Below, in pieces: positions 38,981 to 47,137 of a stretch of DNA of 64,000 nt; position 1 is the stretch's first letter, and every line of letters begins with the position of its first letter. The DNA lies in assembly GCA_016719405.1 (NCBI GenBank), contig JADJZE010000008.1, positions 23,014 through 87,013 on the forward strand, read 5' to 3'. The notes beneath the pieces were generated by a model. That model saw only the letters and a program-made list of their open reading frames with translations, had not been told where the DNA came from and ran no database searches. A program made the position numbers and the translations under genes. Source of the DNA: Candidatus Aalborgicola lynettensis. GTDB taxonomy: Bacteria; Pseudomonadota; Gammaproteobacteria; Burkholderiales; Burkholderiaceae_C.

Positions 38981-39030
38981 GTGCCAATCTATTGTTTAAT
39001 CAATCGCTTGGCGCGTGGGACGTGCGCAGG

Positions 39031-40585
39031 CTATGCCATGACTGCGGTGACGGAGTTCTTGAATTCGCCGCTGGCAATGCGCTGCTGCCACTCGGCTGGC
39101 CCGGTGATATGCGCACTGGTGCCGCCCGAATCGACGGCGACGGTCACGGGCATGTCCACCACGTCAAACTCGTAAATCGCTTCCATCCCCAGATCGGCAA
39201 AACCGACCACCTTGGCGGTCTTGATCGCCTTGCTGACCAGATAGGCGGCGCCTCCGACGGCCATCAGGTAGGCGCTCTTGTGCTTTTTGATGGCTTCAAT
39301 CGCCACAGGACCACGTTCGGCCTTGCCAACCATGCCGATCAGGCCCGTTTGTGCCAGCATCATTTCGGTAAAGCCGTCCATGCGGGTGGCGGTTGTGGGG
39401 CCAGCCGGGCCTACGGCTTCGCCGGCAACCGGGTCGACGGGACCGACGTAATAAATCACGCGGTTGGTAAAGTCCACCGGCAGCTTTTCGCCCTTGGCCA
39501 GCATGGTCTGGATGCGCTTGTGGCGCGGCGTCGCGGCCCGTGAGCATCTTGCCGTTGAGCAGCAAGGTCTGGCCCGGTTGCCAGCTGGCCACTTCTTCGC
39601 GGGTCAGCGTGTTGAGATCGACCTTTTTGCTTTGCTCGTAGTCTGGCGTCCAGTTGACGTTGGGCCACAGATCGAGCGATGGTGGGTCGAGGTAGACCGG
39701 GCCGCTGCCGTCCATGACAAAGTGCGCGTGGCGCGTGGCGGCGCAGTTGGGAATCATGGCCACGGGCTTGCTGGCGGCGTGCGTCGGGTACATCTTGATC
39801 TTGACGTCCAGCACCGTGGTCAACCCGCCCAGACCCTGGGCGCCAATGCCCAGGGCGTTGACTTTTTCATACAGTTCCAGGCGCAGTTCTTCGACCTTGC
39901 TCAAGGCGGCGCCTGAAGACGACTTGGCCTGCAATTCGTACATGTCCAGGTGGTCCATCAGGCTCTCCTTGGCCATGAGGACGGCTTTTTCGGCTGTGCC
40001 GCCAATGCCGATGCCCAGCATGCCCGGCGGACACCAGCCAGCACCCATGGTGGGCACGGTCTTGAGCACCCAGTCCACCACCGAGTCGCCGGGGTTGAGC
40101 ATGATCATCTTGCTTTTGTTCTCGGAGCCACCGCCCTTGGCCGCGACCGTGACTTCCAGCGTGTCACCCGGAACAATTTCGGAAAAAATGACTGCGGGCG
40201 TGTTGTCCTGGGTGTTCTTGCGCAAGAACTCGGGGTCGGCGACCACGCTGGCGCGCAGCTTGTTGGCCGAATAGTTATAGCCCTGGCGCACGCCCTCATT
40301 GATGGCATCAATCAGGGAGCCGGTGAAGCCCTCCCAGCGCACGTTCATGCCGACTTTCAGGAAGACATTGACGATGCCCGTGTCCTGGCAAATGGGTCGA
40401 TGCCCGGTGGCGCTCATCTTGCTGTTGGTCAGGATTTGCGCCATCGCATCCTTGGCGGCTGGCGATTTCTCGCGCGCATAGGCGCGCGCCAGGTGCGTGA
40501 TGTAGTCGGCGGGGTGGTAGTAGCTGATGTACTGCAGGGCAGCGGCGACGGATTCGATGAGATCGGCTTGACGGATGGTGGTCAT
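39031..40585 (-). pseudogene. Class I fumarate hydratase with one frameshift
   Basis: Hydrates fumarate to malate in the TCA cycle with an oxygen-sensitive 4Fe-4S cluster. Cluster Cys residues are visible in GHRPICQDTGIVNV, GWCPPGMLGIG and MIPNCAATRHAHF. Frame one runs from 40585 through KMLTGRDAA; then an extra base near 39522 shifts to the frame of IQTMLAKGEKLPVDFTNRVI, which runs through GGTSAHITGPAEWQ to 39031. Without the extra base the protein would be about 517 residues, normal for the class. Either a recent mutation or a sequencing error. The gene lies between UPF0114 and murI on the same strand. Confidence 0.85.
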
Positions 40586-40614
40586 GGTGGGTACCGGTTG
40601 GGGTCAAAAATACG

Positions 40615-40642
40615 AAAAAAAAAGGGGGGGTTGGGGGGGGGG
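40615..40642. repeat. Homopolymer tract A9 G7 TT G10
   Basis: Nine A, seven G, two T and ten G in a row lie between the UPF0114 stop and the fumarase start. Such tracts slip during replication and are also difficult for sequencers. The position just upstream of the fumarase gene means length changes could alter its expression. Confidence 0.85.
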
Positions 40643-40643
40643 C

Positions 40644-41261
40644 TCAGTGCCTGTCACCCGTAGCGGCGTGCGGTTGCGACATGAGTTTGTCGGTGTAGGC
40701 AATGGCCAGCGCCGAGAACAGGAAGGTGATGTGAATCAGGGTTTGCCAGATCAGCACCTTTTCGTCGTAATTGGCGGCGTTGATAAAGGTTTTTAGCAGG
40801 TGGATAGAGCTGATGCCGATGATGGCCGTGGCCAGCTTGACCTTGAGCACCGAGGCATTCACATGGCTCAGCCACTCGGGCTGGTCGGGATGTTCGTCCA
40901 GGTTCATGCGCGAGACAAAGGTCTCGTAGCCACCCACAATCACCATGATGAGCAGGTTGGAGATCATCACCACGTCAATCAGGGCCAGCACCACCAGCAT
41001 GATGATGGTCTCGTTCAGGGCCGATACCTCCACGCTGTCCTTGTAGCCAATGCTTTTTACCAGTTGGGCCAGCGCGTGCTGGTTGCCAAAGGCAGCCTCC
41101 AGCAGGTGCACCAGTTCGACCCAAAAGTGGAACACGTACACCGCCTGTGCGGCAATCAGGCCCAAGTACAGTGGCAATTGCAACCAGCGGCTGGAAAAAA
41201 TGACCTTGGACAGCATGCCCATGGAAGGTTGCTGGGACGGTTTGGGCGGAGTAGGGCTCAT
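40644..41261 (-). CDS. UPF0114/YqhA family membrane protein
   Basis: A 205-residue inner-membrane protein of the TIGR00645/YqhA family. Three or four helices are visible: LPLYLGLIAAQAVYVFHFW (about 25-45), ETIIMLVVLALIDVVMISNL and LLIMVIVGGYETFVSRMNLD, and FLFSALAIAYTD near the end. The conserved GGYETFVS motif identifies the family. The function is unknown. The ATG at 41261 was chosen; the open frame upstream encodes sequence unlike the family. It precedes the fumarase gene by 58 bases. Confidence 0.9.
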   Translation of the reverse strand: MSPTPPKPSQQPSMGMLSKVIFSSRWLQLPLYLGLIAAQAVYVFHFWVELVHLLEAAFGNQHALAQLVKSIGYKDSVEVSALNETIIMLVVLALIDVVMISNLLIMVIVGGYETFVSRMNLDEHPDQPEWLSHVNASVLKVKLATAIIGISSIHLLKTFINAANYDEKVLIWQTLIHITFLFSALAIAYTDKLMSQPHAATGDRH

Positions 41262-41336
41262 GGGTAGGTACGTGCAGTAGTCAAAAATGACGGATTGTAG
41301 AAGCCCCCCATGACCCGGCGGTGACCAGTGGCGTAA

Positions 41337-41385
41337 TTCCATTTCCACATCATGCAACAACGACACGAATGATGTGGAAATGGAA
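41337..41385. repeat. Perfect 17-bp inverted repeat upstream of acs
   Basis: TTCCATTTCCACATCAT (41337-41353) is matched exactly by its complement at 41369-41385 with a 15-base loop. No T run follows. It lies 86 bases before the acs start and 76 bases before the UPF0114 start, so it may be an operator for either gene or an RNA hairpin in the acs leader. Confidence 0.8.
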
Positions 41386-41470
41386 GTAAGCTGCGTGAAA
41401 GTCAGTGGCTTGTAAGTGCCAACGCCGACCATTCGGCCAGATTTTTATTCCAAACCGAGGAGACAAAACC

Positions 41471-43468
41471 GTGAGTGCACCATCGTCTGCAATTGAGTCC
41501 GTACTGGTCGAGAACCGGGTGTTCCCCCCCAGCGAAGCCATGGTCAAAGCCGCACGTATTTCCGGCATGGACGGCTACAACGCCCTGTGTGCGGCGGCAG
41601 AGAATGATTTTGAAGGTTTTTGGGCGAAGTTGGCGACCGATAACGTGGTTTGGAACAAGCCTTTCACCCGCACGCTGGACGAGTCCAACGCACCGTTTTA
41701 CCGCTGGTTTGACGATGGCGAGCTCAATGCCTCGGCCAACTGCCTGGACAAATGGGTGGGTACACCCACCGAGAACAAGACTGCCGTCATTTTTGAGGCC
41801 GATGACGGTACCGTCATCAAAACCAGTTACAAGGAATTGCTGGCGCGCGTGAGCCAGTTTGCCAACGCCCTCAAGGCCGACGGCATTCAAAAAGGCGACC
41901 GCGTGCTGGTCTACATGCCCATGACACTCGAAGGCGTGATTGCCATGCAGGCCTGCGCCCGCATTGGCGCCACCCACAGCGTGGTGTTTGGCGGCTTCTC
42001 GGCCAAGGCCCTGCAAGAGCGCATCATCGACGCCGGTGCCGTGGCGGTGATTACCAGCAACTACCAGATGCGCGGTGGCAAAGAGCTGCCGCTCAAAGCC
42101 ATCGTGGACGAAGGGCTGGCCATGGGTGGCTGCGAGTCCATCAAAAATGTGTACGTGTACCAGCGCACACCAACGGCTTGCGCCATGGTGGCCGGGCGCG
42201 ACAAGACGTTTACCGAAGCCCTGGCAGGTAAAAGCACCGAGTGTGCCCCCGTGCCGGTAGGGGCGGAGCACCCGCTGTTTATCTTGTACACCTCGGGCTC
42301 CACCGGCAAGCCCAAGGGCGTGCAGCACTCCACCGGCGGTTACCTGCTGTGGGCCAAGCTGACGATGGACTGGACGTTTGATTTGAAGCCCGAGGATGTG
42401 TTCTGGTGCACCGCCGACATCGGCTGGATCACCGGCCACACCTACGTGGCCTATGGCCCGCTGGCGGCGGGTGCCACACAAATTATTTTTGAAGGCATTC
42501 CCACGTTCCCAAATGCAGGGCGCTTCTGGCAAATGATTGAGCGCCACCAATGCTCCATCTTCTACACCGCACCCACCGCCATCCGTTCCCTCATCAAGGC
42601 TGCCGAAAGTGACGCTGCGGTGCACCCCGACCGCTCTGATTTGTCGAGCCTGCGCATCCTCGGCTCGGTGGGTGAACCCATTAACCCCGAAGCCTGGATG
42701 TGGTACTACAAGAACGTCGGCCACGAGAAGTGCCCGATTGTGGACACCTTCTGGCAGACCGAAACCGGTGGCCACATGATGACCCCGCTGCCCGGTGCCA
42801 CGCCGTTGGTGCCCGGTAGCTGTACCTTGCCACTGCCCGGCATCATGGCCGCCATCGTGGACGAGGTGGGCAACGATATTCCCAATGGCACGGGCGGCAT
42901 TCTGGTCGTCAAGCGTCCGTGGCCGTCCATGATCCGCACCATCTGGAACGACCCCGAGCGCTTCAAGAAGAGTTATTTCCCCGAAGAAATGGGTGGCAAG
43001 TTGTACCTGGCTGGTGACGGTGCGGTGCGCTCGGCCGACCGGGGTTATTTCCGCATTACCGGCCGTATTGACGATGTGCTCAATGTGTCGGGCCACCGCA
43101 TGGGCACCATGGAAATTGAGTCGGCGCTGGTGTCCAAGACCGACCTGGTGGCCGAAGCTGCCGTGGTGGGACGCCCCGACGATCTGACGGGTGAGGCCAT
43201 CTGCGCCTTTGTGGTGCTTAAGCGCCCACGCCCCACAGGCGACGAGGCCAAGGCCATTGCCAAGGAGTTGCGCGACTGGGTGGCAAAAGAAATTGGCCCG
43301 ATTGCCAAGCCCAAGGACATCCGTTTTGGCGAGAACCTGCCCAAAACCCGCTCCGGCAAAATCATGCGCCGCCTGCTGCGTTCGCTGGCCAAGGGCGAGT
43401 CCATCACCCAAGACACCTCCACTTTGGAAAACCCCGCCATCTTGGATCAATTAGGCCAAGCCTATTGA
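41471..43468 (+). CDS. acs: Acetyl-CoA synthetase (acetate-CoA ligase)
   Basis: Activates acetate to acetyl-CoA through acetyl-AMP. The 665-residue protein has the AMP-binding motif ILYTSGSTGKPKGVQHSTGG, the substrate region VDTFWQTETGGHM, the hinge DVLNVSGHRMGTMEIES, and the C-terminal KTRSGKIMRRLLR with the Lys that is controlled by acetylation. A GTG start at 41471 was chosen because GAGGAG lies nine bases upstream and the protein then begins normally. The gene is followed by a short echo of its own end. Confidence 0.97.
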   Translation: MSAPSSAIESVLVENRVFPPSEAMVKAARISGMDGYNALCAAAENDFEGFWAKLATDNVVWNKPFTRTLDESNAPFYRWFDDGELNASANCLDKWVGTPTENKTAVIFEADDGTVIKTSYKELLARVSQFANALKADGIQKGDRVLVYMPMTLEGVIAMQACARIGATHSVVFGGFSAKALQERIIDAGAVAVITSNYQMRGGKELPLKAIVDEGLAMGGCESIKNVYVYQRTPTACAMVAGRDKTFTEALAGKSTECAPVPVGAEHPLFILYTSGSTGKPKGVQHSTGGYLLWAKLTMDWTFDLKPEDVFWCTADIGWITGHTYVAYGPLAAGATQIIFEGIPTFPNAGRFWQMIERHQCSIFYTAPTAIRSLIKAAESDAAVHPDRSDLSSLRILGSVGEPINPEAWMWYYKNVGHEKCPIVDTFWQTETGGHMMTPLPGATPLVPGSCTLPLPGIMAAIVDEVGNDIPNGTGGILVVKRPWPSMIRTIWNDPERFKKSYFPEEMGGKLYLAGDGAVRSADRGYFRITGRIDDVLNVSGHRMGTMEIESALVSKTDLVAEAAVVGRPDDLTGEAICAFVVLKRPRPTGDEAKAIAKELRDWVAKEIGPIAKPKDIRFGENLPKTRSGKIMRRLLRSLAKGESITQDTSTLENPAILDQLGQAY

Positions 43469-43555
43469 TTCAAGAAAGCCGCAGGCTTCAAACGCGCAGC
43501 GTTGGCGGGGGCTTGAGGACACTCATATCGCGCAGCGGATGTGATGTGGCCGCAA

Positions 43556-43594
43556 AATCCGGCCATCCTCGATCAACTGGGCCAGGCCTATTGA
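43556..43594 (+). pseudogene. Echo of the acs 3' end
   Basis: Encodes NPAILDQLGQAY and stop, identical in protein to the end of Acs at 43430-43468, but with seven of 39 bases changed, all synonymous. It is 87 bases after the acs stop. It must come from a diverged acs allele, not from slippage of the neighbour. Confidence 0.85.
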
Positions 43595-43671
43595 GCGGCG
43601 GGTGACCGGGCGATGATTCTGTCCCTGCTTGGGTTACAGTAGGTACCGGTTTTAGTCCCTTGGAGGTCGCT

Positions 43672-43926
43672 ATGTATTTGTTGGGAATCGCGCTGGCAGT
43701 AATGGGCTGGAAATGGAACACCGTGGGGGGGCCAGCGGACTGGTCCACGGACGACTGGATCATTGTGTTGATCCCCTTTGGCCTCACCATCGCCTGGTGG
43801 GCCTGGGCCGACGCCAGCGGCTACACCAAGCGCAAAGCCATGGAAGTGGAAGACGCCAAGGTCAAAGCGCGCCAGGACGCGAACCGCGAGGCCATTGGCA
43901 CCCTCAAGAAGAATAAGCGCCGTTGA
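43672..43926 (+). CDS. Small Trp-rich membrane protein
   Basis: An 84-residue protein with two hydrophobic segments (YLLGIALAVMGWKW; WIIVLIPFGLTIAWWAWAD), six or more Trp residues, and a charged C-terminal tail (RKAMEVEDAKVKARQDANRE). It fits the betaproteobacterial small Trp-rich protein family (TIGR04438), of unknown function. The ATG at 43672 follows TTGGAGG at a good distance; an in-frame ATG 12 bases earlier lacks it. It precedes lgt by 67 bases. Confidence 0.85.
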   Translation: MYLLGIALAVMGWKWNTVGGPADWSTDDWIIVLIPFGLTIAWWAWADASGYTKRKAMEVEDAKVKARQDANREAIGTLKKNKRR

Positions 43927-43993
43927 GCATATGGGGCGCCGGTAGCGTTTTTCTCGCCGAAGCGCTGCGCCGCTTCGGTGCAAAATACCCGCC

Positions 43994-44809
43994 ATGCTGA
44001 TTCATCCCTATATTGACCCGGTTGCCCTGCAACTCGGCCCCGTCGCCGTGCACTGGTACGGTTTAACCTACCTGGCCGCCTTTGGCCTGTTCATGTTTCT
44101 GGGCAGTCGGCGGCTGCGCCACCCTGCGTTTGCATCCATTACCGGCCCCGGCGCCTGGGCCTACCGGGATGTGGAAGACATCCTGTTCATGGGTGTCATG
44201 GGTGTGGTGCTGGGCGGGCGCATCGGCTACTGCCTTTTTTACAAACCTGCGTATTACCTGGACCACCCGCTGGAGATTTTTGCCGTGTGGCAAGGCGGCA
44301 TGAGTTTCCATGGCGGCATGCTGGGCGTGATTGTGGCCATGGTGTGGTACGGCGTATCGCGCAAGAAGCCGTTTTGGCAGGTGGCAGACTTTGTGGCGCC
44401 GTGTGTGCCCACGGGCTTGGCAGCAGGTCGGGTGGGCAATTTCATCAATGGTGAACTGTGGGGGCGCCTGGCCGACCCCACTTTGCCGTGGGGCATGGTG
44501 TTTCGGGGTGCGGGCGATTTGCCACGCCACCCTTCGCAGGTGTACCAGTTTCTAATGGAAGGCCTGCTGCTGTTTGCGCTGCTGTGGTGGTATGCCCGCA
44601 CCCCGCGCAAGCAGGGCCAGGTTGCGGCGATGTTTTTGCTGGGGTATGGTGTGTTCCGCTTTGTGGCGGAGTTTTTCCGGGAGCCGGATGCGCACCTGGG
44701 CCTGCTCTCGCTGGGCATGAGCATGGGGCAGTGGCTGTGTGTGCCCATGGTGGCGGCGGGGCTGGGTTTGTGGGTGTGGGCGGCAAAACGCACCGGACCC
44801 GGTGTTTGA
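43994..44809 (+). CDS. lgt: Prolipoprotein diacylglyceryl transferase
   Basis: Transfers diacylglycerol from phosphatidylglycerol to the lipobox Cys of lipoproteins at the inner membrane. The 271-residue protein has about seven membrane helices. The signature GRVGNFINGELWGR, the essential His in WQGGMSFHGGMLG, and the Arg in VFRFVAEFFREPD are all present. A housekeeping gene. The next gene is 103 bases downstream across a repeat copy. Confidence 0.96.
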   Translation: MLIHPYIDPVALQLGPVAVHWYGLTYLAAFGLFMFLGSRRLRHPAFASITGPGAWAYRDVEDILFMGVMGVVLGGRIGYCLFYKPAYYLDHPLEIFAVWQGGMSFHGGMLGVIVAMVWYGVSRKKPFWQVADFVAPCVPTGLAAGRVGNFINGELWGRLADPTLPWGMVFRGAGDLPRHPSQVYQFLMEGLLLFALLWWYARTPRKQGQVAAMFLLGYGVFRFVAEFFREPDAHLGLLSLGMSMGQWLCVPMVAAGLGLWVWAAKRTGPGV

Positions 44810-44817
44810 ATGGTTAG

Positions 44818-44877
44818 GCCAAAAAGGCCTTTTGCGCACAGTGGGCGTGCGTAGACAGCTATCAAAATTATAGTAAT
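44818..44877 (+). repeat. Dispersed repeat, intergenic copy after lgt
   Basis: GCCAAAAAGGCCTTTTGCGC, then GGGCGTGCGTAGACAGCTAT and CAAAATTATAGTAAT follow the consensus over its full length. It lies in the 103-base gap between lgt and the Bug-type gene and does not interrupt a gene. Confidence 0.7.
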
Positions 44878-44912
44878 CTGGTGGGTGCAATGCCCTTTAT
44901 AAGGAGAGCGAG

Positions 44913-45989
44913 ATGACCATGCCCCCGCGCACCCCGGTGCCCTCCGACCGTGTTTTGAACCTGGCGCCGCCGCAGCGCCGAACCTGGCTGACGGCGGTTT
45001 TGGCGACTTTGGCGCTTGCGTGTGGGCTGCCAGCCCGTGGCGCAACGCCCATTCGCGCGCTGCCCGCCGAGCCGGCGCCGGAGCCGGCGGGCCTTTGGCC
45101 CTCGCGCCCGGTCACTATGGTGGTGCCCTTTCCCGCAGGGGGAGCAAACGACGTTTTTGCCCTTCCACTGGCGGCTGAATTTGCCAGCCTGACAGGGCAG
45201 ACCCTGCGGCTTCAATACCGCGATGGTTTGGGTGGCACGCGTGGTGCCAGCGTGGCCGCCCATGCCGCCCCCGACGGCTACACCTTGTTCATGGGTGGCG
45301 TGCACCACGCCATTGCTGCGACCCTGCGGCCTGGCCTGGATTACCTGCTGGATGCCGATTTTGTGCCCCTGGCGTTGCTGGCCACCATGCCGCAGGTGCT
45401 GGTGGTTGACCCGGCACGCTTTCCGGGTGACTTTGCGTCGTTGGTGGACAAGCTGCATATCTATCCGGGTCGCTACAGCTACGGTTCTGCAGGGAATGGG
45501 ACGTCGCACCACATCGCTGGCGAGTTGTTTCGGCGGGCCATGCGCGCCCGCATCCTGCACACGCCATTTCGCGGTTCCGGGCAGGCGTTGGCCGCGCTGG
45601 TAGCCGGGAATGTGGACATGGTTTTTTGCGATGTGGGGTCTGCGGTACCCCATATCCGCGCCGGGCGGCTCAAGGCCCTGATGGTCAGCGGCAGCCAGCG
45701 TAACCCGGCCATCCCCAATGTGCCCACTGCGGCCGAACTTGAAATTCCCGGTTTTGATGGGGGTACCTGGTATGGGCTGTGGGCGCCCAAAGGCACACCC
45801 GTCGATGTGCGCACGCGCATCATCGACGTGGTACAGCGTGCGTCAGACACGCAGGCGATCCAGATCGCCTGGATGGACGCCGGGGCCGAATTTCCGGCCC
45901 TGACCGGCAAGGCCTTTGGCGACTTTGTGGAGGCTGAGATGCGCCGCTGGGCGGCCGTGATCAAGGCCAAGGGCATTACGCTGGAATAG
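44913..45989 (+). CDS. Bug/TctC-type periplasmic substrate-binding protein
   Basis: A 358-residue protein of the tripartite tricarboxylate transporter receptor family, very numerous in Burkholderiales. A signal peptide lies at about 22-43 (RTWLTAVLATLALACGLPARG), and the mature part opens with WPSRPVTMVVPFPAGGANDV. GGVHHAIAATLRPGLDYLLD and YGSAGNGTSHHIAGELF are family-typical. It likely binds a carboxylate. No membrane TctA/TctB genes are adjacent, so it is an orphan receptor. The ATG follows AAGGAG. Confidence 0.92.
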   Translation: MTMPPRTPVPSDRVLNLAPPQRRTWLTAVLATLALACGLPARGATPIRALPAEPAPEPAGLWPSRPVTMVVPFPAGGANDVFALPLAAEFASLTGQTLRLQYRDGLGGTRGASVAAHAAPDGYTLFMGGVHHAIAATLRPGLDYLLDADFVPLALLATMPQVLVVDPARFPGDFASLVDKLHIYPGRYSYGSAGNGTSHHIAGELFRRAMRARILHTPFRGSGQALAALVAGNVDMVFCDVGSAVPHIRAGRLKALMVSGSQRNPAIPNVPTAAELEIPGFDGGTWYGLWAPKGTPVDVRTRIIDVVQRASDTQAIQIAWMDAGAEFPALTGKAFGDFVEAEMRRWAAVIKAKGITLE

Positions 45990-46016
45990 GTTAGCAAAGG
46001 CAGAGGGCCCAGGGCC

Positions 46017-46841
46017 ATGGCAGATACCGTTTCGCTCACCCTGGATGGCGCTATTGCCACCGTGACCCTGGAGCACGCGGGCAAGTTCAACGCCATGTCG
46101 CGCGGCATGTGGTTGCAGTTGCATGCGGTGTTTGTTGACCTGCAACTCAGGCCCGGCGTACGTTGCGTATTGGTGTGCGGCAAAGACGGGCACTTTTGCG
46201 CCGGTGGCGACATTGCGCAGTACCCCGACTTCCGTTTCGACGCCGCGGCGTTGCGCCATTTCCACGAGGTGGAGGTGTGGGGCGCGCTGCAGGCCATGCT
46301 GGATTGCGATGTGCCCATCGTGGCGCAGATAGAGGGCAACTGCATGGGCGCAGGTGTGGAAATTGCCAGTTGCTGCGATCTGCGCCTGGCCAGTGCCTCG
46401 GCGCGTTTTGGCGCCCCCATTGCACGCCTGGGTTTCCCCATGGCGCCGCGTGAGGCGGCGCTGGTGGCACAGGCGGTAGGCAGCACCACCGCGCGTGCCA
46501 TGCTGCTGGCCGCCGAAGTGTTGGATGCCGACCACATGCTCCGTTGCGGTTTTTTGACCCGCACCCTGGCCGACAAGGATGTGGCCGACGCCGCCTGGGC
46601 CATGTCACAGCGCATTGCCGCCCTGGCGCCGCAGGCGGCGCGCCTGAACAAGCAGACCCTGCGCACTCTTGTAGTGCCAAATAGTGCCTTTGCGCCCGCA
46701 GGACAAGCGCAGGCAGCTATAAAAGATATAGCAAACACGGTGCCCCCACTGGTGGGTGGCGACCCCTATGCCTATGCGGACAGCGCCGAGCACCGCGAAG
46801 GCATTGCCGCATTTTTGGAAAAACGCCTTCCCCGCTTTTGA
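46017..46841 (+). CDS. Enoyl-CoA hydratase/isomerase family protein
   Basis: A 274-residue crotonase-fold enzyme. The oxyanion-hole segments are GKDGHFCAGGDIAQYPDF (about 56-73) and IEGNCMGAGVEIASCCDLRLA (about 105-125). Substrate is not defined; hydration or isomerisation of an acyl-CoA is expected. In the C-terminal helical part, the dispersed repeat at 46676-46736 adds PNSAFAPAGQAQAAIKDIAN in frame between two normal stretches. It may have worked with the acyl-CoA ligase whose remnant follows. Confidence 0.9.
   Translation: MADTVSLTLDGAIATVTLEHAGKFNAMSRGMWLQLHAVFVDLQLRPGVRCVLVCGKDGHFCAGGDIAQYPDFRFDAAALRHFHEVEVWGALQAMLDCDVPIVAQIEGNCMGAGVEIASCCDLRLASASARFGAPIARLGFPMAPREAALVAQAVGSTTARAMLLAAEVLDADHMLRCGFLTRTLADKDVADAAWAMSQRIAALAPQAARLNKQTLRTLVVPNSAFAPAGQAQAAIKDIANTVPPLVGGDPYAYADSAEHREGIAAFLEKRLPRF
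46676..46736 (+). repeat. Dispersed ~60 bp repeat, copy in the enoyl-CoA hydratase gene
   Basis: Begins GCCAAATAGTGCCTTTGCGC and ends GATATAGCAAAC, in the same frame and orientation as the copies in aceF and lpdA. GCTAT and ATAGC at its right end form a short inverted repeat. Confidence 0.8.
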
Positions 46842-46849
46842 TGGACCTA

Positions 46850-47124
46850 TGACAAACCTGGCGTCCATGCCATTGGCCTGCGCTGCGCCCGACTCCGATG
46901 TGGATGCCGACCCCGATGCCGACTTGGGCTAAGTCGGCGTGGCGGTGGTGCTTGCCAAGCCCGGATGTGGCGTTGAGGGGGTAAATAATTTGACCACGTT
47001 AAAGACAATGCTGGCAAACTTCAAAGTCCCCAAACGCTGCGCGGTGGTACCGCAGTTAGCCCGCAACGCCATGGGAAAAGTGCAGAAGAACGTGCTGCGC
47101 ATTCGCTACCAGAACCCCAGTTGA
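46850..47124 (+). pseudogene. Acyl-CoA ligase remnant
   Basis: A short frame MTNLASMPLACAAPDSDVD ends in a stop at 46932. From 46939 another frame gives VAVVLAKPGCGVEGV and then LANFKVPKRCAVVPQLARNA, GKVQKNVLRIRYQ, the C-terminal end of an AMP-forming acyl-CoA or malonyl-CoA ligase (the GKVQK Lys is the catalytic one). More than 90% of the gene is missing. It follows the hydratase gene directly and precedes the FIST gene. Confidence 0.8.
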
Positions 47125-47137
47125 GTGGAGGCAAGTC

